Assembly: GCF_027498035.1 (NCBI RefSeq)
Contig: NZ_CP114978.1
Span: 248,001-312,000 of the forward strand
Origin: Pseudoxanthomonas sp.
GTDB lineage: Bacteria > Pseudomonadota > Gammaproteobacteria > Xanthomonadales > Xanthomonadaceae
DNA length: 64,000 nt
Direction of reading: 5' to 3'
Shown here: positions 36,178 to 45,456 of the stretch, one piece after another
Layout of the letters: each line of letters starts with the position of its first letter
Position numbering within the stretch: position 1 is the first letter of the stretch
Notes under the pieces: model-generated
Told to the model about the DNA's origin: nothing
Databases searched by the model: none
Seen by the model: only the letters and a program-made list of their open reading frames with translations
Position numbers and translations under genes: made by a program

Positions 36178-36516
36178 TCGGAAAGGGAATCCGTGAAAGG
36201 GGCGCGCGCGGGAAGGTCGGCGACCTTGTTGGCTCAGCCGGCAGGGCGGGGTGTCGTGACCGGGCGCGGTGTTTGAGGAAAGGACCAGGGGGCCGTCGAT
36301 TGGGCGGGCGCAATGCCAGGCCGCTCTCTGTAAACCTGAATGTGTTGAATAAGGTTAACGGAAGGTTGGCGATCCGTCACCCATCAGGCTCGGCCGGGGC
36401 GCATAGGGCGGTTCGGGAATGACGATGTTGTCAGTTCAAATGCGGATGGTTCTCAACAACGCATCATGTGCGCGCCATTTTCCCGGCCTGCTTTCCATTC
36501 GCCAGAGAGGTTCTCA
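36178..36516. promoter_or_regulatory. Divergent control region, receptor and DUF4198 genes
   Basis: 339 bases with no gene. AAATGCGGATGGTTCTCA (about 36438-36455) is a weak Fur-box-like match with only 4 of 7 symmetric positions. No clear promoter hexamers. Confidence 0.3.
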
Positions 36517-37158
36517 ATGAAATGTTCGCTGCTGTTCGGTGCCCTCATGTTCGGCACGATGCTCTCCGCCCAGGCCCACGAAATCTGGATCGAGCGCGAT
36601 GGTGCCGGTCCGGTCCGGGTCTACCTGGCCGAACCAGCGCAGGAAGGCCCGGACGAGGAGGAAGCGATCAAGCGGGTGGTCTTGCCGACGCTGTTCGGCG
36701 AGCAGGGCAAGGCCGGCAAGCTGGTCCGCGAAGGTGACCACCTGGTCGCGCCACTGCAGGGCGCTGGCGATGCCTGGCTGTCGGACGCCAAGGTATTCGA
36801 GCCGTGGAAGGGTGGGGACGGCGGCTTCGAATCGGTCAGCTATTACGCCCGCGCGGGGCGCACGCACGTCGGCTCGCGCCTGGATTTCGAGTTCGTGCCG
36901 AGCGCCGCGCAGAGCCCGTCGCTGACCCTGCAGTTCCGCAACAAGCCGTTGGCCGACGCCGAAGTCACTGTGATCAATGCCGGCAAGTGGACCAAGGAAC
37001 TCAAGACCGACGCCACCGGTGGCGTGACATTGCCGAAGCTCGCCCCGGGCCGCTACATCGTGGTGGCCGCCCACAAGGAACCGGTGGACGTGAAGATCGG
37101 CACCCAGCAGGTGTCCACGATGCACCACATCACCACGCTGACCTTCGTGGCCGACTGA
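36517..37158 (+). CDS. DUF4198 periplasmic protein
   Basis: 213 residues from ATG 36517, preceded by AGAGAGG. Signal peptide ending LSAQA, mature start HEIWIERD, the hallmark of DUF4198 (NikM/CbiN-related periplasmic proteins). The C-terminal half (LTLQFRNKPLADAEVTVINAGKW to the stop) is an Ig-like beta fold with GRYIVVAAHKEP. An N-terminal His could bind metal. Divergent from the YncD-like receptor, so a shared role in metal uptake is likely but inferred. Confidence 0.82.
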   Translation: MKCSLLFGALMFGTMLSAQAHEIWIERDGAGPVRVYLAEPAQEGPDEEEAIKRVVLPTLFGEQGKAGKLVREGDHLVAPLQGAGDAWLSDAKVFEPWKGGDGGFESVSYYARAGRTHVGSRLDFEFVPSAAQSPSLTLQFRNKPLADAEVTVINAGKWTKELKTDATGGVTLPKLAPGRYIVVAAHKEPVDVKIGTQQVSTMHHITTLTFVAD

Positions 37159-37231
37159 GGCCTGTCTTTGGCGCGACTGGAAGGGATCGGCCCCGGGGCC
37201 GACCCCTGTCCTGCGAGGTCTGCGTGGCGGC

Positions 37232-38341
37232 CTACTTGGCCTGCTCCACGGCCGGGCTGGCGTCCAGCGGTTCCAGCAGGACCGGGGGTTCCGCGACCGG
37301 CGCGGCAACGGCCGGGCGCGGCGTCAGCAACAGGCGGGTGCCGAGCTTGCGCAGCAGTTTGCTGCCGGGCATTTCGACGGTGCGGTACATGATCCAGGCC
37401 AGGGCCAGGATCGCCAGTGTCGTGGCTGCGGCCATGGCCTGGGTCAGCGGTCGGTCGCCGATGATCTTCAGGGCGAAGTAGATCACCGGGATGTTGAGCA
37501 GGTACATCGAAAAGCTGCATTCGCCGCACATGGCGATGAAGCGGTTGCCGAGCAGCCGCTTGCTCATGCCGGTATCGAACGAGAACACGAAGATCACGAT
37601 GCCGGCGAACAGCGCTGTTTCCAGGCTGCTGTAGAAGTGCTTCTTGCTGCCGAAGTCGATGTGCATCACGTCGGCGATGACCAGCCCGATCGCCAGTAGC
37701 ACCATCACCTGCAGCACCGCGATCGGCGCCATGCCGATGCCTGGCCTGGACCGTGCACGCACCAGGCCGAAGATCACACCGGTGAAGAAGTAATGGATCT
37801 TGGAGCCGACGAAGGTGCCGGGCAGGCTGGAGCGATACGACAGCAGTGCAAATACGGCCACCAGCATCATGACCAGGAATGCCGAGTTGCCCCGGGTCCT
37901 GAAGGCCCACAGCGCGAACCAGATGCCCACGAAAACCCCGTAGAACTGCACTTCCGGCGGGATGCTCCAGAGCGCGGACACGTTGCCGGAGAACATCAGG
38001 TGGCGTAGCAGGTTGCCGTGGGTGATGGCATAGATGAACTGCCCATCGACCAGGTTGTAGATCAGGTAGGACGCGATCACGACGAACAGATAGGCCGGTG
38101 CGATGCGCGAGAACCGCGAGATCCCGTAACGGACCACCGAGCCGTAGTTGAAGTCCTTCTCGCCATAGAGGAAGGACATCAGGAATCCGCTCAGGGTGAA
38201 GAACACCATGACGCCGACTTCTCCGGGCAGCAGGGCGCTGAGCGAGAAGAACTTGTATTCGCATAAGTGGGAGTACACGACCAGCAACGCGGCCAGTCCG
38301 CGGATGCCCGTCAGTGAATCGATGCGTTGTTCGGTGCTCAT
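37232..38341 (-). CDS. Acyltransferase 3 family membrane protein
   Basis: 369 residues from ATG 38341 (ATG 38356 also possible). Ten or so membrane helices, the N-terminal motif IDSLTGIRGLAALLVVYSH with the conserved His, the second-helix R-x10-H-like pattern, and GVMVFFTLSGFLMSFL. It probably O-acetylates an exported polysaccharide or glycan (OafA/ExoZ group). The C-terminus adds a 40-residue Pro/Ala-rich tail. No glycan locus neighbours it, so the acceptor is unknown. Confidence 0.88.
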   Translation of the reverse strand: MSTEQRIDSLTGIRGLAALLVVYSHLCEYKFFSLSALLPGEVGVMVFFTLSGFLMSFLYGEKDFNYGSVVRYGISRFSRIAPAYLFVVIASYLIYNLVDGQFIYAITHGNLLRHLMFSGNVSALWSIPPEVQFYGVFVGIWFALWAFRTRGNSAFLVMMLVAVFALLSYRSSLPGTFVGSKIHYFFTGVIFGLVRARSRPGIGMAPIAVLQVMVLLAIGLVIADVMHIDFGSKKHFYSSLETALFAGIVIFVFSFDTGMSKRLLGNRFIAMCGECSFSMYLLNIPVIYFALKIIGDRPLTQAMAAATTLAILALAWIMYRTVEMPGSKLLRKLGTRLLLTPRPAVAAPVAEPPVLLEPLDASPAVEQAK

Positions 38342-38805
38342 AAGACCGTATCCCATGAGGTGGGGCAAGGTTGCGGCTCCCCCGCCGGAGAGCGTGGGAG
38401 AAGTGTCTTGCTTGGGTTTGTCCAGCGAACGAGTGCTCGGGGGAAGACGGCCTGGCATGTGCCGGACCGCGTTCGCTGTGGCTGGAGTGTATTGATTCCC
38501 GCATGCCCGTGCGAGGGCGTGTTCACGGTTTTGTGGCGGTGCGATGCCGGAATGGGTCGCAGATTTGCCACCGTTCAAGTGGGAGTCCGGTGCGGTTCAT
38601 TTTCATGCTGCTGGTTTTCGCAGGATACCGGCACGCTCATGGCGTCTTTCGGTACCGCGGGCCCGGTTGTCTTCTGCTGATCGACGCCCATCCATGGGCG
38701 AGGACGGATTGCCTGCGCCCGTGCATGGCGGCAATGGATGGCAGTCGCATGCCGAGCCCCGCATAATCCGTCCAATGCCGCCCGTAGCGCGGCAACGGAT
38801 CGGTC
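38342..38805. other. Intergenic region upstream of acyltransferase and diguanylate cyclase genes
   Basis: 464 bases between divergent genes. No frame with recognisable homology, no strong promoter hexamers or repeats seen. Confidence 0.4.
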
Positions 38806-39654
38806 ATGGCGGTCAAGCTTCCTGCTGCGAATGTTGTGCTGGACCTGTTGCCCGATGCGGTGTGCATCGTCGATCCGGAAGGCCATTTCCTGTACGTCAA
38901 TGCCGCATTCGAGCGTATTTTTGGCTACCGCCCCGACGAGGCACTCGGGCGGCAGATGCTCGAACTGGTCCACCCGGAAGATCGCGCACGCACGCTGGAG
39001 GCAGCCGAGCGGGTCATGCAGGGGCGGGCGCATCCCCATTTTCGCAACCGTTACCTGCATCGCGATGGCCATCCGGTGGACATCCAGTGGTCTGCCCGTT
39101 GGTTGGCCGAATACGGCGTGCGCCTGGCGGTGGGTCATGAAGTTACGGCGTTGCGTGGTGCCGAGCGTGCGCTGGAACATCTGGCCAGTCACGACCCACT
39201 GACCGGGCTGGCCAATCGTGCGCGACTATGGGAAACGCTGGAGGCGGCGCTGGCGGTCGGTGAAGCGATGGCGGTGCTGTACCTGGACCTGGACGGCTTC
39301 AAGCGGATCAACGACGCCTACGGCCATGCGGTCGGCGACGGCGTGCTGGCCGAAGTCGCGCGATGCCTGCGCCAGGCGGTGCGGGCCGGTGACCTGGTGG
39401 CGCGCGTCGGCGGCGACGAGTTCGTGATCCTGCTGCCGGGATTTACGGACGCGTCCAACAGGCGTTCGGTCACCAGCGCACTGCGTGCCGCGGTGACGGG
39501 TGTGAACGCGCCATTGCCGCTGGACGTCAGCATCGGCGTGGCCCGCTATCCGGACGATGGCTCGACGGCCGATGCGCTGCTGCGCCAGGCCGATGCCGCC
39601 ATGTACGCGCAGAAAAGCATGCGCCGGGTGGCTGCGCAGGACGTTGCTGGCTGA
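38806..39654 (+). CDS. PAS-GGDEF diguanylate cyclase
   Basis: 282 residues, cytoplasmic. PAS domain about 8-118 (LLPDAVCIVDPEGHFLYVNAAFERIFGY, PEDR), then a GGDEF domain from HDPLTGLANRARL to the end. The active-site loop is an intact GGDEF (202-206), with the inhibitory-site motif RAGD (193-196) five residues before it, so product inhibition by c-di-GMP is expected. No EAL domain. The PAS ligand is unknown. Single gene between an acyltransferase and hutU. Confidence 0.93.
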   Translation: MAVKLPAANVVLDLLPDAVCIVDPEGHFLYVNAAFERIFGYRPDEALGRQMLELVHPEDRARTLEAAERVMQGRAHPHFRNRYLHRDGHPVDIQWSARWLAEYGVRLAVGHEVTALRGAERALEHLASHDPLTGLANRARLWETLEAALAVGEAMAVLYLDLDGFKRINDAYGHAVGDGVLAEVARCLRQAVRAGDLVARVGGDEFVILLPGFTDASNRRSVTSALRAAVTGVNAPLPLDVSIGVARYPDDGSTADALLRQADAAMYAQKSMRRVAAQDVAG

Positions 39655-39736
39655 GTCCGGGTGCGTCTGCGTTTCGCCGATGGATTCCCCGGCGCCGGCC
39701 ACCTGAATCAGGCGGCGGCCCGGCGCGTTGGCAATC

Positions 39737-41404
39737 TCAGCCGAGAATGCCTGGCAGGTCCAGTCCCTTCTCTTTCGCGCAGTCGATGGCGATCTCGTAA
39801 CCGGCATCGGCGTGGCGCATCACGCCAGTGGCCGGGTCGTTCCACAACACGCGGGCGATGCGCTTGGCCGCGGCCTCGGTGCCGTCGCAGACGATGACCA
39901 TGCCGGCGTGCTGCGAAAAACCCATGCCGACGCCGCCGCCGTGGTGCAGCGACACCCAGGTCGCGCCAGAGGCGGTATTGAGCAGCGCATTGAGCAGCGG
40001 CCAGTCGGACACGGCGTCCGAGCCGTCGCGCATGGCTTCGGTTTCGCGATTGGGTGAGGCGACGCTGCCGCTGTCCAGGTGATCGCGGCCGATGACGACC
40101 GGCGCTTTCAGTTCACCATTGGCGACCATCTCGTTGAACGCCAAACCCAACCGATCACGATCGCCCAGGCCGACCCAGCAGATGCGCGCCGGCAGGCCCT
40201 GGAATTTGATCTTCTCGGCGGCCATGTCCAGCCAGCGATGCAGGTGCGGGTTGTCCGGAATCAGTTCCTTGACCTTGGCATCGGTCTTGGCGATGTCCTC
40301 CGGATCGCCGCTTAGCGCGGCCCAGCGGAACGGGCCGATGCCGCGGCAGAACAGCGGACGGATGTAGGCAGGCACGAAACCAGGGAAGTCGAAGGCATCG
40401 TCAACGCCTTCTTCCAGCGCCATCTGGCGCAGGTTGTTGCCGTAGTCCACGGTCGGCACGCCGAGCGCGTGGAAGGCGAGCATGGCGCGGATGTGGTTGG
40501 CCATCGACGCGCGCGCGGCCTTCTCTACGTCCTTCGGGGCGGACACGCGCTTGTCGTCCCACTGCGCGACGGTCCAGCCCTGCGGCAGGTAGCCGTTGAC
40601 CGGATCGTGCGCGGAGGTCTGGTCGGTCAGCAGGTCCGGCTTGACTCCGCGCAGCAGCAGTTCGTCCAGCACGTCGGCGACGTTGCCGAGCAGGCCAACC
40701 GACAGCGGCTTCTTGGCCGTGCACGATTCCTCGATCAGGCGCAGCGCCTCCTCGAGGTTGTCGGTCCAGGTATCCAGATAGCCGGTGCGCAGGCGCATCT
40801 CGATGCTGCTCTTGCGGCATTCCACGGCCAGGCACGAGGCGCCGGCCATCACCGCGGCCAGCGGCTGCGCGCCGCCCATGCCGCCCAGCCCACCGGTGAA
40901 CAGCCAACGCCCGGCCAGGCTGCCGTTGTAATGCTGGCGGCCCATTTCCACGAAGGTTTCGTAGGTGCCCTGGACGATGCCCTGCGCGCCGATGTAGATC
41001 CAGCTGCCGGCGGTCATCTGGCCGTACATCGCCAGGCCCTTCTTATCCAGTTCGTTGAAGTGATCCCAGTTGGCCCAGCGCGGCACCAGGTTGGAATTGG
41101 CGATCAGCACGCGCGGCGCGTCGGCATGGGTGCGGAATACGCCGACCGGCTTGCCCGACTGCACCAGCAGGGTCTGGTCGTCGTCCAGCCGCTTGAGCGT
41201 TTCGACGATGGCATCGAAGCTTTCCCAGTCGCGTGCGGCGCGGCCGATGCCGCCGTACACCACCAGTTCCTGCGGGCGCTCGGCCACGTCCGGGTGCAGG
41301 TTGTTCATCAGCATGCGCAGCGGCGCTTCGGTGAGCCAGCTCTTCGCGGTCAGCGTGGTGCCAGTAGGCGCCTTGATCACGCGGGTATCGTCGCGACGGG
41401 TCAT
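39737..41404 (-). CDS. hutU: Urocanate hydratase
   Basis: Second step of histidine degradation (urocanate to imidazolone propionate), NAD-dependent. 555 residues, full length. NSNLVPRWANWDHF, QMTAGSWIYIGAQGIVQGTYETF and GLGGMGGAQPLA are conserved. A Cys in MPLFCRGIGPFRW-type context (PLFCRGIGPFRWAAL) is the active-site region. Last gene of the minus-strand hutI-H-G-U run, 18 bases from hutG. Confidence 0.97.
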   Translation of the reverse strand: MTRRDDTRVIKAPTGTTLTAKSWLTEAPLRMLMNNLHPDVAERPQELVVYGGIGRAARDWESFDAIVETLKRLDDDQTLLVQSGKPVGVFRTHADAPRVLIANSNLVPRWANWDHFNELDKKGLAMYGQMTAGSWIYIGAQGIVQGTYETFVEMGRQHYNGSLAGRWLFTGGLGGMGGAQPLAAVMAGASCLAVECRKSSIEMRLRTGYLDTWTDNLEEALRLIEESCTAKKPLSVGLLGNVADVLDELLLRGVKPDLLTDQTSAHDPVNGYLPQGWTVAQWDDKRVSAPKDVEKAARASMANHIRAMLAFHALGVPTVDYGNNLRQMALEEGVDDAFDFPGFVPAYIRPLFCRGIGPFRWAALSGDPEDIAKTDAKVKELIPDNPHLHRWLDMAAEKIKFQGLPARICWVGLGDRDRLGLAFNEMVANGELKAPVVIGRDHLDSGSVASPNRETEAMRDGSDAVSDWPLLNALLNTASGATWVSLHHGGGVGMGFSQHAGMVIVCDGTEAAAKRIARVLWNDPATGVMRHADAGYEIAIDCAKEKGLDLPGILG

Positions 41405-41422
41405 GGAAGGTCCTTGAATGAA

Positions 41423-42286
41423 TTAGACAGTCCGCACAGGGATGTGTGGGCTTGTTGCGAAGGGATGCGCAGATGTGAAGTGCAGGCAGTCGTCCATCAC
41501 CTGGCGCAGCACCGCCTGCAGTGCGGCGGCGCGCGCGTCGGTATAGGGCGTGGGCCAGGTGTCGGGCGCGGTGACGGCGGGCTCGTCCATGTAGCCACGG
41601 CAGGCCAGTTCCATCTGGATCGAATGCACGCCGCCGTGCGGATCGGCGTGCTTGCGGGTGATCCAGCCACCCTTGAAACGGCCGTTGAGCACGTTGCTGA
41701 AACCGCTGGCGGCGCAGCGCGCTTCGACCGCGGTTTGCAGTGCAGGATTGCAGCTGGTGCCGGAGTTCGTGCCGATGTTGAACTGCGGCAACTCCCCATC
41801 GAACAGATGCGGGATGTGCGAGCGGATCGAATGCGCGTCGTACACCACGATGTGCGCATGCCGTGCGCGCAGGCGGGCTATCTCCGCATCCAGCGCCTGG
41901 TGATACGGATGGAACCAGGTGTAGGTGCGGCGTTCGATTTCCTTCTCGTCCGGCGTCAGCCCATCGCGATACAGCGGCTGGTCATCGAAGGTGGTGACCG
42001 GGCACAGGCCGGTGGTGTTCTGGCCCGGATACAGCGACACGCCGGACGGATCGCGGTTGACGTCGATCACCGAGCGGCTGATCGACGTGCGCACCGTGGT
42101 GGCGCCCAATGCACGGACGAAGTCATAGAGCTGGTGCACGTGCCAGTCGGCATCGCGACGGGCCAGCCACGGCGAGACGAACTGGCCTTCCAACTCCGCT
42201 GGCAGGTCGGTGCCGGTATGCGGAAAGCTGATGATCAGCGGCGCCTCGCCGCGATGGATTTGCAGCCAGTCATGGACCTGGTTCAT
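41423..42286 (-). CDS. hutG: N-formylglutamate amidohydrolase
   Basis: 287 residues. Hydrolyses N-formylglutamate, the final step of the five-step Hut route started by hutF. FPHTGTDLP, DADWHVHQLYDF, DVNRDPSG, YDAHSIRSHIP and ITRKHADP are family motifs with metal-binding histidines. It sits between hutH and hutU. Pairs with hutF (45457), which shows that the organism uses the formylglutamate branch. Confidence 0.96.
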   Translation of the reverse strand: MNQVHDWLQIHRGEAPLIISFPHTGTDLPAELEGQFVSPWLARRDADWHVHQLYDFVRALGATTVRTSISRSVIDVNRDPSGVSLYPGQNTTGLCPVTTFDDQPLYRDGLTPDEKEIERRTYTWFHPYHQALDAEIARLRARHAHIVVYDAHSIRSHIPHLFDGELPQFNIGTNSGTSCNPALQTAVEARCAASGFSNVLNGRFKGGWITRKHADPHGGVHSIQMELACRGYMDEPAVTAPDTWPTPYTDARAAALQAVLRQVMDDCLHFTSAHPFATSPHIPVRTV

Positions 42287-42327
42287 GCGTGGCTGCTCCA
42301 GTCCATGCGATGCACTTTGACCTCATC

Positions 42328-42404
42328 ATCCCCGCGCAGGCGGGGATCCATGGACTTTCGCAATGTACCGACAGACGTCCATGGGTTCCCGCGTTCGCGG
42401 GAAC
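42328..42404. repeat. Composite hairpin repeat between hutG and hutH
   Basis: Two stems, ATCCCCGC/GCGGGGAT (42328-42347) and GTTCCCGCG/CGCGGGAAC (42385-42404), nested in an outer inverted pair (GTCCATGG copies). It resembles the widespread proteobacterial repeats with a CCCGC...GCGGG core; distinct from the GTAG repeats. Confidence 0.7.
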
Positions 42405-42476
42405 GACGGAAGTACCTTCCGCTTGCACGTGAATGACGCGCAAAAGCGGATCGCGCCTGGCAGTGAAGCCAGGCAA

Positions 42477-44018
42477 TCACGACAGGCTGCCGGCGCTGGG
42501 CAGGGCGTGACCGGTGGCCTTGGCCAGATCCCCGGAGCGCACCAGCGTGGTGGCGGCGACCATGTCCGGATGGAAATAGCGGTCGTCCTGCAGCGTCGGC
42601 ACCTGCGCGCGCAGCAACGCGCGCGCGGCTTCCAGCGAGGCGCTGGAGTGCAGCGGCGTGTGGAAATCGCAGCCCTGGCCGGCGGCCAGCAGCTCGATGC
42701 CGACCACGTTCGCCGCGTTCTCGGCCATCGCCAGCAGCCGGCGCGCGCCGTGTGCGGCCATCGATACGTGGTCTTCCTGGTTGGCTGAAGTCGGGATCGA
42801 ATCGACGCTGGCCGGATACGCGCGCTGCTTGTTCTCCGACACCAGTGCCGCGGCGGTGACCTGCGGAATCATGAAGCCCGAGTTCAGCCCCGGCTTGGGC
42901 GTCAGGAACGCAGGCAGGCCCGACAGCGCCGGGTCGACCAGCATCGCGGTGCGGCGTTCGCTGATCGAACCGATCTCGCACACGGCCATGGCCAGCATGT
43001 CGGCGGCGAAGGCGACCGGTTCGGCGTGGAAGTTGCCGCCGCTCAGCGCCTCGCCGGTGTCGGTGAACACCAGTGGGTTGTCGGACACACCGTTGGCTTC
43101 GGTTTCCAGCGTGCGCGCGGCCTGGCGCATGACGTCCAGGGCCGCGCCCATGACCTGCGGCTGGCAGCGCAGGCAGTACGGATCCTGCACGCGCACGTCG
43201 CCTTCGCGATGCGATTCGCGGATGGCGCTTCCGGCCATCAGCCCGCGCAATGCATCGGCGACCGCGATCTGTCCGGGCTGGCCGCGCAGCGCGTGGATGC
43301 GCGGATCGAACGGCGTATCCGAGCCTTTGGCCGCTTCTACCGATAGCGCGCCGGCAACCAGTGCCGCCTGGAATACCGCTTCGATCTCGAACAGGCCGGC
43401 CAGCGCGTAGGCCGTCGAATACTGGGTGCCGTTGAGCAGGGCCAGGCCTTCCTTCGCGCCGAGGGTCAGTGGCGACAGGCCGACGCGCGCCAGCGCTTCG
43501 GCGGCGGGCAGGCGTTCGTCGCCGATGAAGGCTTCGCCCACGCCGATCATCACCGTGGCCATGTGCGACAGCGGCGCCAGGTCGCCGGAGGCGCCGACCG
43601 AACCCTGGCAAGGCACCACCGGCATCACGTCGTGCTGCAGCAGCGCGGCCAGCAGCGCCAGCGTGGCCGGCTTCACGCCCGAGGCGCCCTGGGCCAGGCT
43701 GACCAGTTTGAGCGCCAGCATCAATCGCACGACCGGCACCGGCATCGGTTCGCCCACGCCGGCGGCGTGCGACAGCACGATATTGCGCTGCAGGGTTTCC
43801 AGGTCTTCGCGCTCGATCCGCACGCTGGCCAGCTTGCCGAAGCCGGTGTTGATGCCGTAAACGGGCGCGCCCTTGGCGACGATGGCATCGACGGTCTGCG
43901 AGCTGCGCAGCACCGCGTCGGCGCAGGCCGGGTCCAGCTGCACACGGGCGCCGCGATAGACGGCGCGCCATTGCGCCAGGCTGACCGCGCCGGGGCGCAG
44001 CAGGACGGAATCGCTCAT
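42477..44018 (-). CDS. hutH: Histidine ammonia-lyase
   Basis: First step, histidine to urocanate. 513 residues. The MIO cofactor triad Ala143-Ser144-Gly145 lies in GSVGASGDLAPLSH; YGINTGFG near residue 54 supplies the catalytic Tyr. Gaps on either side hold two different repeat elements, so the run may be cotranscribed through them. Confidence 0.97.
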   Translation of the reverse strand: MSDSVLLRPGAVSLAQWRAVYRGARVQLDPACADAVLRSSQTVDAIVAKGAPVYGINTGFGKLASVRIEREDLETLQRNIVLSHAAGVGEPMPVPVVRLMLALKLVSLAQGASGVKPATLALLAALLQHDVMPVVPCQGSVGASGDLAPLSHMATVMIGVGEAFIGDERLPAAEALARVGLSPLTLGAKEGLALLNGTQYSTAYALAGLFEIEAVFQAALVAGALSVEAAKGSDTPFDPRIHALRGQPGQIAVADALRGLMAGSAIRESHREGDVRVQDPYCLRCQPQVMGAALDVMRQAARTLETEANGVSDNPLVFTDTGEALSGGNFHAEPVAFAADMLAMAVCEIGSISERRTAMLVDPALSGLPAFLTPKPGLNSGFMIPQVTAAALVSENKQRAYPASVDSIPTSANQEDHVSMAAHGARRLLAMAENAANVVGIELLAAGQGCDFHTPLHSSASLEAARALLRAQVPTLQDDRYFHPDMVAATTLVRSGDLAKATGHALPSAGSLS

Positions 44019-44075
44019 GGGTGTACTCCGAAGATCATGTGGGTGTTGCCTGGCAATGAGGATCGCGGACGACCC

Positions 44076-44148
44076 GTAGAGCGGAGCTTGCTCCGCTGGG
44101 GCTTTCCCGACGTCCGATCGGATAGCAGCGGAGCAAGCTCCGCTCTAC
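44076..44148. repeat. SMAG-like GTAG dyad repeat
   Basis: GTAGAGCGGAGCTTGCTCCG at the left end and its reverse complement ending CTAC at 44148, about 30 bases apart. The arms match the 2324-2398 element. Between hutH and hutI. Confidence 0.85.
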
Positions 44149-44165
44149 AAAGCGCAATGCGCGTG

Positions 44166-45380
44166 TCACGCATCGCGCCCATGGCGGACGCGTGCGTGCA
44201 GCGGGTTGAAGCCCATGCGGTAGACCAGGTCGGCCGGGGCTTCGATGTCCCAGATCGCCAGGTCGCAGTCGAAGCCTGCGCGCAGCCGGCCCAGGCGATC
44301 CTGTCGACCCAGTGCCCGTGCGGCTTCGCGGGTGAAGCCGGCGATGCATTCGGACACGGTCATGCGGAACAGGGTGGCGGCCATGTTCATCGCCAGCAGC
44401 GGGCTGGTCAGCGGCGAGGTGCCTGGATTGCTGTCGGTGGCCAGGGCCAGCGGAACGCCAGCCTCGCGCAGCTGCTGGATCGGTGGCGCCAGTGTGTCGC
44501 GGGTGAAGTAGAACGCGCCCGGCAGCAGCACCGCGACCGTGCCGGCGGCAGCCATCGCCGCGATGCCTTCAGCATCCAGGTGTTCGATGTGATCGGCCGA
44601 GAGTGCACCGTGGCGCGCAGCGAGCGCGGCGCCATGCTGGTTGGACAGCTGCTCGGCGTGGATCTTCACTCGCAGCCCATGCGCTTTGGCGGCGACGAAG
44701 ACCTGTTCGGCTTGTGCGGTGCTGAAGGCGATGGTTTCACAGAACACGTCCACCGCTTCGGCCAATCCCTGGGCGGCGACCGTCGGAATCATCTGCATGC
44801 AGACCTGGTCGATGTAGGCCTGTGCGTCCTCGCCCGGCGGCACTGCATGGGCGCCCAGGAAGGTCGGCACCACTTCGACATCGCGCAGTTCGCCCAGGCG
44901 TCGTGCGACGCGCAGCTGCTTGCGCTCATCGTCCAGGGTCAGGCCGTAGCCGGACTTGATCTCGAGGGTGGTCACGCCTTCGGCCAGCATCGCGTCCAGG
45001 CGCGGCAGGCTTGCGGCGATGAGCGCGTCCTCGTCGGCCGCACGCGTGGCGCGCACGGTGGAGACGATGCCGCCACCCGCGCGGGCGATGTCGGCATAGC
45101 TCACACCGCGCAGGCGCTGTTCGAACTCATTGGCGCGGTTGCCGGCATAGACCAGGTGGGTATGGCAGTCGATCAGGCCGGGACTGATCCAGCGGCCTGC
45201 GCAGTCGATGCGCCGTGCAACGTCCAGCGTCGTGGGAAGGTCGCGAGCCGGGCCTGCGTAGACGATCCGGCCATCGCATGCGGCGACCACGCCATCGTGG
45301 ATTTCACCCAGTCCGCCATCGGCAGCGTCGAGTGTGATCAGCTGGGCGTCGTGCCAGAGCGTGTCGCAGCGCATGGGCAT
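44166..45380 (-). CDS. hutI: Imidazolonepropionase
   Basis: Third step of histidine degradation. 404 residues from ATG 45380 (ATG 45374 is two codons inside). Amidohydrolase metal motif DCHTHLVYAG, EIKSGYGL, KIHAEQLSN and ATDSNPGTSP are present. Divergent from hutF; the 76-base gap carries a palindromic operator. Confidence 0.95.
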   Translation of the reverse strand: MPMRCDTLWHDAQLITLDAADGGLGEIHDGVVAACDGRIVYAGPARDLPTTLDVARRIDCAGRWISPGLIDCHTHLVYAGNRANEFEQRLRGVSYADIARAGGGIVSTVRATRAADEDALIAASLPRLDAMLAEGVTTLEIKSGYGLTLDDERKQLRVARRLGELRDVEVVPTFLGAHAVPPGEDAQAYIDQVCMQMIPTVAAQGLAEAVDVFCETIAFSTAQAEQVFVAAKAHGLRVKIHAEQLSNQHGAALAARHGALSADHIEHLDAEGIAAMAAAGTVAVLLPGAFYFTRDTLAPPIQQLREAGVPLALATDSNPGTSPLTSPLLAMNMAATLFRMTVSECIAGFTREAARALGRQDRLGRLRAGFDCDLAIWDIEAPADLVYRMGFNPLHARVRHGRDA

Positions 45381-45401
45381 CAGGGATGGGTGGACGGGTA
45401 T

Positions 45402-45413
45402 TTGTCTATACAA
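45402..45413. promoter_or_regulatory. HutC operator between hutI and hutF
   Basis: TTGTCTATACAA, a near-perfect palindrome resembling the HutC half-sites TTGTAT/ATACAA known from Pseudomonas and enterics. It overlaps a TACAAT -10-like hexamer on the plus strand (45409-45414) and a TATAGA on the minus strand. One repressor dimer could control both arms. Confidence 0.75.
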
Positions 45414-45456
45414 TACGAGTGAGAATGCGAAGGTGTCCAGTCGCTTGGAAATGAAG

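Noticed and set aside
36438..36455. Fur box upstream of the DUF4198 gene
   Set aside because: Only 4 of 7 symmetric positions; too weak next to the clear site at 29442.
40469..42436. 655-codon plus-strand frame opposite hutU/hutG
   Set aside because: Antisense shadow; composition typical of the third-position mirror frame.
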